Origin: Lacinutrix sp. Bg11-31
GTDB lineage: Bacteria > Bacteroidota > Bacteroidia > Flavobacteriales > Flavobacteriaceae
Length of the DNA: 64,000 nt
Direction of reading: 5' to 3'
Assembly (NCBI RefSeq): GCF_002831665.1
Contig: NZ_CP025118.1
Location: forward strand, 1,550,001 to 1,614,000
Part shown: in pieces, positions 1 to 8,886 of the stretch
Position numbering within the stretch: position 1 is the stretch's first letter
Layout: each line of letters starts with the position of its first letter
Position numbers and translations under genes: made by a program
The notes under the pieces: generated by a model
Told to the model about the DNA's origin: nothing
Databases searched by the model: none
The model's input: only the letters and a program-made list of their open reading frames with translations

Positions 1-894
1 AAGCTTAGTATTCAAAATCCAAAGAAATTTAAAATAGAATCTGTTAGTTACACCTTGGATGGTAAAGACATTAATGAAGCTACTATTTTAACAGATTTTA
101 AGCTTGGAAGTCATGATATTACTGCTACAATAACCTACGATGGAGAAACAGAAACTGCTACTCAAAATATTTCAATTGTAAGTAATACGTCTCCAAAGGT
201 ATTGGGTTACGAAATTATTAACACCTATCCTCACGATATTACATCTTACACACAAGGTTTAGAGTTTTACAATGGCGAATTGTACGAAAGTACTGGTCAA
301 AAAGGAGAAAGTAAGTTGCGTAAAGTAAATTACAAAACTGGTGAAGTGCTTAAAAACGTAGACTTAGCCGATAATTATTTTGGTGAAGGACTAACCGTTT
401 TAAACAACAGTATTTACCAATTAACGTGGTTAAGCGGCAAAGGCTTTGTGTATAATGCAGATACTTTTAAACGCACTAGTACTTTTAAATTTGGAAAAAG
501 CCAAGAAGGTTGGGGAATTTGCAACGATGGAAAAATGCTTTATAAAAGTGATGGTACCGAAAAAATATGGTATTTAAATCCTGAAACTTTAGTTGAAGAT
601 GGTAATATACAAGTCTATACAAATAAAGGTAAAATAGGAAAGCTTAATGAGCTAGAATGGATAAACGGAAAAATATACGCTAACATCTACCAAAAAAATG
701 GTGTAGTAATTATTAATCCAGAAAATGGAGCAACTGAAGCTGTAATAGACTTTTCACCTTTAAAAGAACGTGTAACTAAACATAAAGGTTTAGATGTTTT
801 AAATGGTATCGCATACAACCCAGAAACACAAACTATTTTTGTTACTGGTAAGCGTTGGGATAAATTGTTCGAGGTAAAAATTATTGAAGATTAG
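1..894 (+). CDS. Glutaminyl-peptide cyclotransferase (beta-propeller type), 5'-truncated
   Basis: The reading frame is open from base 1, so the true start lies upstream of the window; a TTG at 55 is not a convincing start. After about 65 residues of Ig-like sequence comes a beta-propeller of the plant/bacterial glutamine cyclotransferase family, with repeats such as SYTQGLEFYNGELYESTGQ, LNELEWINGKIYANI and HKGLDVLNGIAYNPET. Family members turn N-terminal Gln into pyroglutamate, usually on exported proteins. The stop overlaps the next gene by 11 bp, which suggests co-transcription. The family call is firm; the substrate is unknown. Confidence 0.85.
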   Translation, partial: KLSIQNPKKFKIESVSYTLDGKDINEATILTDFKLGSHDITATITYDGETETATQNISIVSNTSPKVLGYEIINTYPHDITSYTQGLEFYNGELYESTGQKGESKLRKVNYKTGEVLKNVDLADNYFGEGLTVLNNSIYQLTWLSGKGFVYNADTFKRTSTFKFGKSQEGWGICNDGKMLYKSDGTEKIWYLNPETLVEDGNIQVYTNKGKIGKLNELEWINGKIYANIYQKNGVVIINPENGATEAVIDFSPLKERVTKHKGLDVLNGIAYNPETQTIFVTGKRWDKLFEVKIIED

Positions 895-1285
895 TTTGCA
901 AGTTTTTACTCAAACCCTAATAGTAGCCAAAGAAGATCTAGACGAACTTAATCACGTTAATAACGTACGTTATATCGATTGGGTAAATAATATTGCTAAA
1001 TCGCATTGGCTAGAAAAGGCATCAAAAAACATTACTGATAATTATTTTTGGGTGTTATTATCGCATACAATCGATTACAAAAAACCTGCTTTTTTAAACG
1101 ACGGATTACTACTAAAAACATACGTTACAAAAGCAGAAGGTGTTACTTCTATAAGAATAGTAGAAATTTTAAATGCGAAAACAAATATCCTTTTAGCAAA
1201 ATCTGAAACTAAATGGTGTTTTATAGATTCTAAAACATTAAAACCAACTCGTATTACTGAGGAAATTAAAAAGCTATTCAGTTAA
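884..1285 (+). CDS. Acyl-CoA thioesterase, hotdog-fold 4HBT family
   Basis: This 133-residue protein has the YbgC/4HBT signature near the N-terminus: D-E-L-N-H-V-N-N-x-x-Y-x-x-W, with the Asp and His-Asn-Asn that mark the active-site helix. A typical small single-domain hotdog thioesterase is 130-150 residues. It probably hydrolyses an acyl-CoA or acyl-ACP in the cytoplasm; the chain is not predictable. No ATG is available at the front. Two TTG codons (884 and 896) could start it, and the first overlaps the upstream stop, as expected for translational coupling. Confidence 0.8.
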   Translation: MKISLQVFTQTLIVAKEDLDELNHVNNVRYIDWVNNIAKSHWLEKASKNITDNYFWVLLSHTIDYKKPAFLNDGLLLKTYVTKAEGVTSIRIVEILNAKTNILLAKSETKWCFIDSKTLKPTRITEEIKKLFS

Positions 1286-1454
1286 TAAATACCAATACAT
1301 ACTAAAACATAAATCCAAAAGTTATATTTTAGTCGCTTAAAGCGAATACATTTAATTACACTTTTATGAAACGAACATGTTAAAAATTTCATCACTTAAC
1401 ATAGTGAGTAATTGCGAACAGCATGCAACCATAAAAAAACAATAAATAATGCAC

Positions 1455-3011
1455 ATGAAAAGGATATTTTACTTTCTTACCATTTTTAGCTTTTTATTAC
1501 TTTGGAGCTCTTGTCGTCAAGATTTTGACTTCGCTCCTAGCACAGGAAGCCTTGAATTCTCTAAAGACACTGTTTATTTAGATACCGTTTTTACAAATAT
1601 TGGTTCTAGTACTTACAACTTAAAAGTATATAATAGGAGTGACAATGATATTTCTATACCTTCGATTGCTTTAGAACGTGGAGCAACCTCTAACTATAGA
1701 TTAAACGTCGATGGAAATGCGGGACAAACATTTAATAATGTAGAAATACATGCAAAAGACAGTTTGTTTATTTTTGTTGAAACTACAATAGATATAGAAA
1801 ATGAATCTACATTAAACAATGAATTTTTATATACAGATAAGATAAATTTTGATGCAGGAAGTAATCTACAATCCGTAGATTTAGTAACATTGGTTAAAGA
1901 TGCAGTCTTTATATATCCAGATCGCGATAATACCACTGGAATTATAGAAACACTAACTATAACTGTAGATGGACAACCAGTAGAAACAGAAATACAAGGA
2001 CGCGAGCTACTACCTTCAGAGCTAACATTCACCAACCAGAGACCATATGTTATTTATGGCTATGCAGCTGTACCAAGTGGAGAAACACTAACTATAGATG
2101 CTGGAACAAGAGTACATTTTCATGCTAATTCTGGACTTTTGGTTTCAGAAAACGCATCGCTTCAAGTTAATGGAAGTTTAAGTACAGATCAAGAACTTAT
2201 GGAGAATGAAGTTGTTTTTGAAAGCGACAGATTAGAACCTGCTTTTGCAGATGTTCCTGGCCAATGGGGAACCATCTGGCTTTTAGAGAATAGTATAAAT
2301 AATACAATTAACCATACTACAATTAAAAACGGAACCATTGGTGTTTTAAGCGATGGTAATGCAGATGCTGTTCAAAATAAGTTAACAATTACAAATTCTC
2401 AACTTTATAATTTTAGTAACTATGGTCTTTTAGCAAGAAACAGCTCTGTAAAAGCAGAAAATTTAGTGGCTAATAATGCAGGACAATCTTCTGTTGCTTT
2501 AACTCAAGGAGGAAAATATAACTTTACACATAGCACAATTGCTAATTACTGGAATAATAGTTTTAGACAATTTCCTGCTCTTTTAGTAAACAACTTCTTT
2601 GTCGATGCCAATAATATTACAAATGTTACTGCTTTTACAGAAGCCAATTTTAATAACTCTATAATCTACGGTAACGATAATCCTGAGTTTATTATGGATG
2701 AAGTAACAGATCCTGCTGTAACTTTTGATTTTAAATTTACAAATTGCTTAGTGAAATTTGAAGATTCCTCAAATAGTCCAAGTGGAGATAATTACGATTT
2801 TACAGATACTTCTCATTACGAAAATATAATCCGTAATCAAGAGCCAGATTTTAGCGACCCTTTTAATAACGACTTATTAATAGGTGACGATTCTAACGCA
2901 AATGCTGAAGGGAGTTCAACCTTTGCATCACAAGTGCCACAAGACCTTTTAGGAGTTAACAGAACTGCTTCTCCAGATTTGGGTGCTTATCAACATATTA
3001 CTTTTGAATAG
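1455..3011 (+). CDS. Secreted lipoprotein with predicted right-handed beta-helix
   Basis: The start is placed at the ATG at 1455, because M-K-R-I-F-Y-F-L begins a proper lipoprotein signal; an in-frame ATG two codons upstream is also possible. The lipobox is LLLWSSC, with Cys near residue 20. An Ig-like domain follows (DTVYLDTVFTNIGSSTYNLK), then a long region rich in Asn/Thr rungs (NHTTIKNGTIGVLSDGN, KAENLVANNAGQSS) resembling a parallel beta-helix, and it ends DLGAYQHITFE, a common close of such proteins. It is likely exposed on the outer membrane. The function is not recognised. Confidence 0.75.
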   Translation: MKRIFYFLTIFSFLLLWSSCRQDFDFAPSTGSLEFSKDTVYLDTVFTNIGSSTYNLKVYNRSDNDISIPSIALERGATSNYRLNVDGNAGQTFNNVEIHAKDSLFIFVETTIDIENESTLNNEFLYTDKINFDAGSNLQSVDLVTLVKDAVFIYPDRDNTTGIIETLTITVDGQPVETEIQGRELLPSELTFTNQRPYVIYGYAAVPSGETLTIDAGTRVHFHANSGLLVSENASLQVNGSLSTDQELMENEVVFESDRLEPAFADVPGQWGTIWLLENSINNTINHTTIKNGTIGVLSDGNADAVQNKLTITNSQLYNFSNYGLLARNSSVKAENLVANNAGQSSVALTQGGKYNFTHSTIANYWNNSFRQFPALLVNNFFVDANNITNVTAFTEANFNNSIIYGNDNPEFIMDEVTDPAVTFDFKFTNCLVKFEDSSNSPSGDNYDFTDTSHYENIIRNQEPDFSDPFNNDLLIGDDSNANAEGSSTFASQVPQDLLGVNRTASPDLGAYQHITFE

Positions 3012-3080
3012 ATTATAATTCACCTATCTATAGACTCAACAAAAAAAAGTGACTTTGATAGTCAAAATATAAAACAATAA

Positions 3081-3110
3081 AAAATCCCATTCTTTCGAAT
3101 GGGATTTTTT
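3081..3110. terminator. Bidirectional rho-independent terminator
   Basis: A perfect 12-bp stem (AAAATCCCATTC with GAATGGGATTTT) and a TTTC loop have an A-run on one side and a T-run on the other. It lies between the convergent lipoprotein gene and glyA and can serve both strands. Confidence 0.9.
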
Positions 3111-3132
3111 GTTAAATTATAAATGAATAAAC

Positions 3133-4407
3133 TTACATCTTAAACAAAGGTAAATCACTCATCATAGCATTTACTTTAACAGCTATTGCTTCTAACACTG
3201 CTTCATCTTCATGATTATTTATTACTTCGTCTATTAAATTAACAATAGCTTCCATTTCGTTTTCTTTTAAACCACGTGTTGTAATTGCAGCTGTTCCAAT
3301 TCTAATTCCTGATGTTACAAAAGGAGATTTATCATCGAAAGGGACCATATTTTTATTTACAGTAATATCTGCTTTTACTAATGCTTGTTCTGCTTCTTTA
3401 CCTGTAATGTTTTTGTTTCTTAAATCAATAAGCATCATATGGTTATCTGTACCTCCAGAAATAATTTTATAATCTCTAGCTACAAATGCTTCAGCCATTG
3501 CTGATGCATTCTTTTTAACCTGTAACATATAATGCATAAACTCTTCTGTTAAAGCTTCACCAAAAGCAATTGCTTTACCAGCAATAACATGCTCTAATGG
3601 CCCACCTTGATTTCCTGGAAACACACCAGAATCCAATAAAGAAGACATCTTTCTTAAATTTCCATTTTTCAATTTAATTCCAAAAGGATTTTCAAAATCT
3701 TTACCCATTAAAATCATACCACCTCTTGGGCCACGTAATGTTTTGTGAGTTGTAGTAGTTACTATATGACAATGTGGAATAGGATCGTTTAATATTCCTT
3801 TTGCAATTAAACCAGCAGGATGAGAAACATCTGCTAATAATAATGCATTTACACTATCTGCTATAATACGAAAACGCTTAAAGTCGATATCTCTTGAATA
3901 CGCTGAAGCTCCAGCAATAATTAACTTCGGTTGCTCGCGTGTTGCAATTTCTTGAATTTTATCGTAATCTAATACGCCTGTTTCCTCTTCTACGCCGTAA
4001 AACACAGGATTATATAATTTCCCAGAAAAATTTACAGGAGAACCATGTGTTAAATGTCCACCATGAGACAAATCGAAACCAAGAATTTTATCACCTGGTT
4101 TTAAACACGCATGGTAAACGGCTGTATTTGCCTGACTTCCAGAATGTGGTTGAACATTTGCATAAACAGCACCAAATAAAGTTTTAGCACGATCGATAGC
4201 TATTTGCTCTACCTCATCTACTATTTCGCAACCTCCATAATAACGCTTCCCAGGATAACCTTCGGCATATTTATTAGTTAAAACAGAACCTGTAGCTTCC
4301 ATAACTTGTTCGCTTACAAAGTTTTCTGATGCTATTAATTCTAAACCATTTAATTGGCGTTGTTTTTCGGCTTCAATTAATTCAAATATTTGTTCGTCGC
4401 GTTGCAT
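3133..4407 (-). CDS. glyA: Serine hydroxymethyltransferase
   Basis: GlyA interconverts serine and glycine, moving the one-carbon unit to tetrahydrofolate with PLP as cofactor; it is cytoplasmic. The 424-residue length is normal. The signature [14 protein letters not shown] places the Schiff-base Lys at residue 222. The N-terminal ELIASENF and [14 protein letters not shown] substrate and folate motifs are intact, as is [11 protein letters not shown]. It is transcribed divergently from fahA, with a candidate promoter at 4466-4499, and is closed by the terminator at 3081-3110. Confidence 0.97.
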   Translation of the reverse strand: MQRDEQIFELIEAEKQRQLNGLELIASENFVSEQVMEATGSVLTNKYAEGYPGKRYYGGCEIVDEVEQIAIDRAKTLFGAVYANVQPHSGSQANTAVYHACLKPGDKILGFDLSHGGHLTHGSPVNFSGKLYNPVFYGVEEETGVLDYDKIQEIATREQPKLIIAGASAYSRDIDFKRFRIIADSVNALLLADVSHPAGLIAKGILNDPIPHCHIVTTTTHKTLRGPRGGMILMGKDFENPFGIKLKNGNLRKMSSLLDSGVFPGNQGGPLEHVIAGKAIAFGEALTEEFMHYMLQVKKNASAMAEAFVARDYKIISGGTDNHMMLIDLRNKNITGKEAEQALVKADITVNKNMVPFDDKSPFVTSGIRIGTAAITTRGLKENEMEAIVNLIDEVINNHEDEAVLEAIAVKVNAMMSDLPLFKM

Positions 4408-4465
4408 ATGCTTATCTTTTGGTAATTTCCGTAATTTCGAAAATTGATTAACGTTAAAAATTTAT

Positions 4466-4499
4466 CAAAAATAAGAAATAACCACGGTAAATAATTCAA
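4466..4499 (-). promoter_or_regulatory. Candidate glyA promoter of flavobacterial type
   Basis: On the minus strand a TTG (4499-4497) is followed after 23 bp by TATTTTTG (4473-4466), which matches the Bacteroidota -7 element TAnnTTTG. The 17-23 bp spacing is that reported for Flavobacterium promoters. It would give a leader of roughly 50 nt before glyA. This is a pattern match only. Confidence 0.45.
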
Positions 4500-4550
4500 A
4501 AAACATATATTTACTTAGAATTTATAAACAACAAATCAACAATTATACAT

Positions 4551-5840
4551 ATGCCATTATCAGCTAATAATCCAGACCGAAAATCGTGGTTACACGTCGA
4601 TAAAAATTCGGACTTCCCAATTCAAAACATCCCTTTTGGTGTCTTTTTAACAAGAGATGATATTATTACCATAGGAACAAGAATTGGAGACACAGCCATA
4701 GATTTAGGTGCTTTACACCAATTAGGCTATTTTGAAGATATTCCACTTACTGATGATATTTTTCTTCAAGATACTTTAAACGATTTCATTGCAGATGGAC
4801 GCAAAACATGGCGTTTAGTGCGTAATAGAATTGCTGAAATATTTGATGATGAAGACGAAACACTAAAAGGAAACCTTAAACATAAAGAAGCTGTATTATT
4901 CCGTTTAGATGAAATAGAAATGCAATTACCAGTACAAATTGGTGATTATACAGATTTTTACTCAAGCATAGAACACGCAACTAATGTTGGGACTATGTTT
5001 AGAGATCCAGATAATGCATTATTACCAAATTGGCTACACATACCTGTTGGATATCATGGTAGAAGTAGTTCTATTATTCCTTCTGGAATTTCAGTACACA
5101 GACCAAAAGGTCAAACTTTACCTGCAGGCGAAACACAACCAGTTTTTGGACCTAGTAAATTAGTAGATTTCGAATTAGAAATGGCTTTTATTACTACAGA
5201 TGCTAACGATCTAGGTGAACCTATTCCAATTGAAGAAGCTGAAGAGTACATTTTTGGATTGGTTTTATTTAACGATTGGAGTGCTAGAGATATACAGAAA
5301 TGGGAATACGTACCATTAGGACCGTTTTTAGCAAAAAGTTTTGCTTCATCAATTTCTCCTTGGATTGTTACTTTAGATGCTTTAGAACCTTATCGTATTG
5401 AAGGCCAAAAGCCTTTAAAAAAGCAATTAGAATATTTACAACAAAAAGGAAAAAGAAGTTTCGATATTAATTTAGAGGTTTCTATTCAACCAGAAAAAGC
5501 TAAAGAAACAGTTGTAAGTCGTTCTAATTTCAAGCACATGTATTGGTCAATGGCTCAACAATTAACACACCATACAATTAATGGTTGTCCAATAAACTCT
5601 GGAGACATGATGGGAAGTGGTACTATTTCAGGACCAACACCAGATTCTTATGGGTCTATGTTAGAATTATCTTGGAGAGGAGAAAAGCCAGTAAAATTAA
5701 ATAATGGCACAGAGCGTAAATTTATTAACGATAACGATACTGTTATTATGCGTGGTTATTGCGAAAAAGACGGAACAAGAATAGGTTTTGGAGAAGTTTC
5801 TACTAAACTTTTACCTGTTTTTAACTCTAAGAAAAAATAA
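4551..5840 (+). CDS. fahA: Fumarylacetoacetase
   Basis: This enzyme catalyses the last step of tyrosine degradation, splitting fumarylacetoacetate into fumarate and acetoacetate. The 429-residue length is usual. It has the N-terminal FAH domain (PFGVFLTRDD), the DYTDFYSSIEHATNVG active-site region with catalytic His, the PVGYHGRSSS loop, and the metal-binding DFELEMAF and LFNDWSARDIQKWEYVPLG motifs. No other tyrosine-degradation gene is adjacent. A strong terminator lies 20 bp downstream. Confidence 0.95.
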   Translation: MPLSANNPDRKSWLHVDKNSDFPIQNIPFGVFLTRDDIITIGTRIGDTAIDLGALHQLGYFEDIPLTDDIFLQDTLNDFIADGRKTWRLVRNRIAEIFDDEDETLKGNLKHKEAVLFRLDEIEMQLPVQIGDYTDFYSSIEHATNVGTMFRDPDNALLPNWLHIPVGYHGRSSSIIPSGISVHRPKGQTLPAGETQPVFGPSKLVDFELEMAFITTDANDLGEPIPIEEAEEYIFGLVLFNDWSARDIQKWEYVPLGPFLAKSFASSISPWIVTLDALEPYRIEGQKPLKKQLEYLQQKGKRSFDINLEVSIQPEKAKETVVSRSNFKHMYWSMAQQLTHHTINGCPINSGDMMGSGTISGPTPDSYGSMLELSWRGEKPVKLNNGTERKFINDNDTVIMRGYCEKDGTRIGFGEVSTKLLPVFNSKKK

Positions 5841-5859
5841 ACGATAATTATTACTTTTT

Positions 5860-5898
5860 AAAAAAGCCTTTAAACACCCAGTGTTTAAAGGCTTTTTT
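5860..5898 (+). terminator. Rho-independent terminator of fahA
   Basis: An 18-bp perfect stem (AAAAAAGCCTTTAAACAC with its complement) and a three-base loop CCA end in a run of six T. It lies just after the fahA stop codon. Confidence 0.92.
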
Positions 5899-5954
5899 AA
5901 GTTTGGCACGTTAATTGAATTTATACTATGTATAAACCAATAAAAACCGAACAG

Positions 5955-7136
5955 ATGAAAAACTTTACATTATTAGCAGTACTTCTTCTAGTACTAACAT
6001 CATGTGTTGGAAGAAAACAAATTGAAAAACAACTACACTCTGGAAATTATGACCAGGCTATTAGTAACGCTCTAAAAAAACTAGAGAACAACAAAGACAA
6101 AAAGCGTAAACAAGATTACATTGTTATGCTTCAAGATGCCTTTTACAAAGTAGTTGAAGAAAACCATAGTGATATCAATCATTTAAAAAAAGATGGTAAC
6201 CCAGAACAGTATCAAAATATCTTTAATACATATTTGGATTTAGATGATAGACAACGTGCTATAAAAGCAGTAATGCCTTTATATATTGGCGGAAAACTAT
6301 TGACTTTAAACTTTAGCGATTATACCAATTCTATAGTAGAATATAGAGCTAAAGTTTCAAGCTATAAATACGACACTGCTTTAAGTTTAATGCAAAGCGA
6401 CAACAAGGTAGATAATAGAAATGCTTTTGACACTCTAGAATATATTGAAAGTATAAATGCGAATTTTAAAGATGTAAGACAACTTATAGATATTGCACAC
6501 CATCAAGGAACAGACTATGTTATTGTAGAAATAGAAAACCAAACACATCAAATAATACCAGCACGTTTACAAGACGATTTGCTAAACTTTGATACTTATG
6601 GTATAAACGATTTTTGGACAGTATATCATGCAAACGCAAATAACACTATAGATTACGATTACGCAATGGCATTACAATTAAAAAGAATAAATGTATCTCC
6701 AGAACGTATTACCGAGAAACAATTATTGAGACAAAAGAGCATTATAGATGGTTGGGAATATGTTTTAGATGGAAATGGAAATGTTGCAAAAGATAGTCTT
6801 GGTAACGATATTAAGCAAGATAAAATAATTATAGCAAAAGCAAGGCTTAACGAATTTAATCAGTTTAAATCGACACAAGTAATAGCTAAGGTTGTGTATA
6901 GTGATTTAAAACAAAATCAAGTTTTAGAAAGCTTCCCAATAGATAGTGAATTTGTATTCGATAACCTTTATGCTACTGTAAGAGGTGACAAAAGAGCTTT
7001 AACTAGCGAAGACGTACAAATTCTTAAAAATAGAAGAATTCGTTTTCCAAGTAATGAGCAAATGGTTTACGATACTGGTGAAGACCTTAAATTAAAACTA
7101 AAAAATATAATAACACGTTATAATTTTAGAAGCTAG
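5955..7136 (+). CDS. Hypothetical lipoprotein
   Basis: The start is set at the ATG at 5955, because M-K-N-F-T-L-L-A-V-L-L-L-V-L-T-S-C is a clean lipoprotein signal; the ATG at 5928 would put nine polar residues in front of it. The mature protein is about 375 residues, charged and mainly helical at the front with TPR-like spacing (GNYDQAISNALKKLENNKDK), and mixed later. It carries no motif I recognise. It stands alone between two strong terminators, so it is probably monocistronic. Confidence 0.75.
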   Translation: MKNFTLLAVLLLVLTSCVGRKQIEKQLHSGNYDQAISNALKKLENNKDKKRKQDYIVMLQDAFYKVVEENHSDINHLKKDGNPEQYQNIFNTYLDLDDRQRAIKAVMPLYIGGKLLTLNFSDYTNSIVEYRAKVSSYKYDTALSLMQSDNKVDNRNAFDTLEYIESINANFKDVRQLIDIAHHQGTDYVIVEIENQTHQIIPARLQDDLLNFDTYGINDFWTVYHANANNTIDYDYAMALQLKRINVSPERITEKQLLRQKSIIDGWEYVLDGNGNVAKDSLGNDIKQDKIIIAKARLNEFNQFKSTQVIAKVVYSDLKQNQVLESFPIDSEFVFDNLYATVRGDKRALTSEDVQILKNRRIRFPSNEQMVYDTGEDLKLKLKNIITRYNFRS

Positions 7137-7140
7137 AAAC

Positions 7141-7170
7141 AAAAACTCCCAAATCGCTTTGGGAGTTTTT
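7141..7170. terminator. Bidirectional rho-independent terminator
   Basis: A 13-bp perfect stem (AAAAACTCCCAAA with its complement) has a TCGC loop, an A-run before it and a T-run after it. It lies between the lipoprotein gene ending at 7136 and the convergent lipoprotein gene ending at 7191. Confidence 0.92.
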
Positions 7171-7190
7171 TACTTCTATGTTTTTAATAT

Positions 7191-7649
7191 TTATAAGCCT
7201 AAAGTAATAACTAAAGTATCATTAACTCTACAGTTGCAAACTAAATCTCCATTTAGTTTTTTTGCTTTATAACTTGCAACTCTAATAGTACAGTCTACTG
7301 TTTCCATTTGTATATCATGAAATCCAAAATAAAACTTTTCTGTGCCATCATAAACAAAACTAACACTACTCATATTTAGAGCATCAAATTCAATTAATTC
7401 TTCTCCATTTTCTGTTACCTGAGAAAATGCACGACTAGTTATTTCACTATCTAAATCAGTTAACTTTAATAACGATACATTAAAATCGTTGTCATTAAAT
7501 AAATTATCTCCACTTGTAGAAATCAATTTCACTTTAACATTAAAATTAACTGGAACATCACTATCGTTGCAACCATCATAATCACTATTGCAAGAAAAAT
7601 TTGTAATCATCAACAATAAGAATACTACTCTTAAAACTTTTATTTTCAT
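7191..7649 (-). CDS. Small hypothetical lipoprotein
   Basis: This 152-residue protein has a lipoprotein signal (VVFLLLMITNFSC, Cys near residue 20) followed by an Asp/Asn/Cys-rich stretch (NSDYDGCNDSD). The rest reads as a beta-rich domain (NFNVKVKLISTSGDNLFNDN) with two further Cys pairs near the C-terminus. No family is recognised. It lies 53 bp downstream of the DUF3124 lipoprotein on the same strand and could share its transcript. Confidence 0.65.
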   Translation of the reverse strand: MKIKVLRVVFLLLMITNFSCNSDYDGCNDSDVPVNFNVKVKLISTSGDNLFNDNDFNVSLLKLTDLDSEITSRAFSQVTENGEELIEFDALNMSSVSFVYDGTEKFYFGFHDIQMETVDCTIRVASYKAKKLNGDLVCNCRVNDTLVITLGL

Positions 7650-7702
7650 AAATTTTAAATATCCTGTGAATTTATAAAAAAATATAATCTCTATGAATGT
7701 TT

Positions 7703-8215
7703 CTACTCATTAATAATCACGCCTTTCGTTGTAAAAGACAAACCTTGTTGTCCATAAGTAGTTATCATTACACCTTCAAAATAAGGTGCTTTCTCTTTTT
7801 TTGGAGCTAACCAATCAAACACAAAATTTGCACCTGTTCCACCAGACTTATCTTTCTCATTTATAACTATTTCAATAGTTTGCATCGGTTTTACATAAAT
7901 TGGTGCTTCAAAATAAGTTCTTAATAAATCGCCTTTAGTATTAAAATAATTCGCGTTTTTAATAAAAATTGTATCACTTTTATTTATGTTTCTTATACTA
8001 ACAGTTGCTGTTAAATCATGTGTTTTATGCTCTGTAGTACTATAAATTTGAGAATAAACAGAGAGATAAGTAGCTCCTGAAACTAAAGAGGTATCTAGCT
8101 TACTATTCCATTGCATAGCTTCCCAATTATTAGAAGGTAACACATCGTCTTTAGTGTTTTTACCACATGCTAAAACAAATAAGCTTACAAAAATTAATAA
8201 CGATACATTTTTCAT
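7703..8215 (-). CDS. DUF3124 lipoprotein
   Basis: The lipobox is LFVLACG. The mature part carries the DUF3124 pattern: VYSQIYSTTEHKTHDLTA, SIRNINKSDTIFIKNANYF, a central YVKPMQTIEIVINEKDKSGG and then GANFVFDW. The biochemical role of the family is unknown; members are secreted or envelope-attached. The gene starts 12 bp downstream of ytxJ on the same strand, so the two are likely co-transcribed. The family call is from memory of its conserved blocks. Confidence 0.75.
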   Translation of the reverse strand: MKNVSLLIFVSLFVLACGKNTKDDVLPSNNWEAMQWNSKLDTSLVSGATYLSVYSQIYSTTEHKTHDLTATVSIRNINKSDTIFIKNANYFNTKGDLLRTYFEAPIYVKPMQTIEIVINEKDKSGGTGANFVFDWLAPKKEKAPYFEGVMITTYGQQGLSFTTKGVIINE

Positions 8216-8227
8216 TTTTACAATTTA

Positions 8228-8608
8228 TTATACAAATTTGGATAAATCAATCTCATTAATAGCACCATGACTTGCATGAGTTACTGTTACTCCGTTTTTA
8301 ATAACTAATAGTTGTGGCGATTGATGCATGACTTGAAACTTAAACCCAACTTCGTTAGACACGTCTCTAAAGCTCAACAAATCTAGATAATATAAATCTA
8401 AATTAGCATCTACATTAAATGCAGACACAAATTGATTCATAACCATACTACTAATACCACAGCGCGTAGAATGTTTAAAGATAACTTGTGTTTTTCCTTT
8501 AGATAATTTCTCTATAACATTAAGTTGGTCTACAGTTGTTAACTGTTTCCAAGGTAATATTTTCTCAACTTTTGGTTCTTTCGATCCTCCAAATAATTTT
8601 CCAAACAT
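8228..8608 (-). CDS. ytxJ: Bacillithiol-system redox protein YtxJ
   Basis: This 126-residue thioredoxin-like protein has the YtxJ (DUF2847) signature IFKHSTRCGISSMVMNQF, with a single active-site Cys in TRCGIS, followed by LDLYYLDLLSFRDVSNEVG and the cis-Pro-type HQSPQLLVIKNG. YtxJ proteins are proposed monothiol bacilliredoxins that remove bacillithiol from protein thiols. Many homologues have CPIS where this one has CGIS. Its presence hints that the organism makes bacillithiol, although no bsh gene is in the window. Confidence 0.82.
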   Translation of the reverse strand: MFGKLFGGSKEPKVEKILPWKQLTTVDQLNVIEKLSKGKTQVIFKHSTRCGISSMVMNQFVSAFNVDANLDLYYLDLLSFRDVSNEVGFKFQVMHQSPQLLVIKNGVTVTHASHGAINEIDLSKFV

Positions 8609-8708
8609 AGTAATTCTATTTTAGCAATTTTCATTGCATTAGGTTAAACAAAAATATCAATTTCATGACATTTATCATTATTTATGTCGAGACCTTTTGA
8701 TTAACTTA

Positions 8709-8793
8709 CAAATGCAAAACAAAAATTCATTAGCTGACAAAAAGTCATAATAAATTAATTAAAAAAAGACATTTTGTCCTGCTTTTGCATTTG
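8709..8793. promoter_or_regulatory. Nested inverted repeats upstream of clpB
   Basis: Two pairs of arms are nested. The outer arms are CAAATGCAAAA (8709-8719) and its exact complement TTTTGCATTTG (8783-8793). The inner arms are GACAAAAAGTC (8736-8746) and GACATTTTGTC (8768-8778), 10 of 11 complementary, each also a GAC-N5-GTC dyad. They lie 94-178 bp before the clpB start, in the 278-bp gap between divergent ytxJ and clpB. They could be operator sites for a stress regulator or an mRNA leader structure; the function is inferred. Confidence 0.45.
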
Positions 8794-8886
8794 GTAAGAT
8801 AATTGAAATATAGCTAAAAGTAAAACGAAAAATAATAAGATTTCTTACTTCTAACTTGAAGCTAAGAAAGAAACAAAACTATAAAT

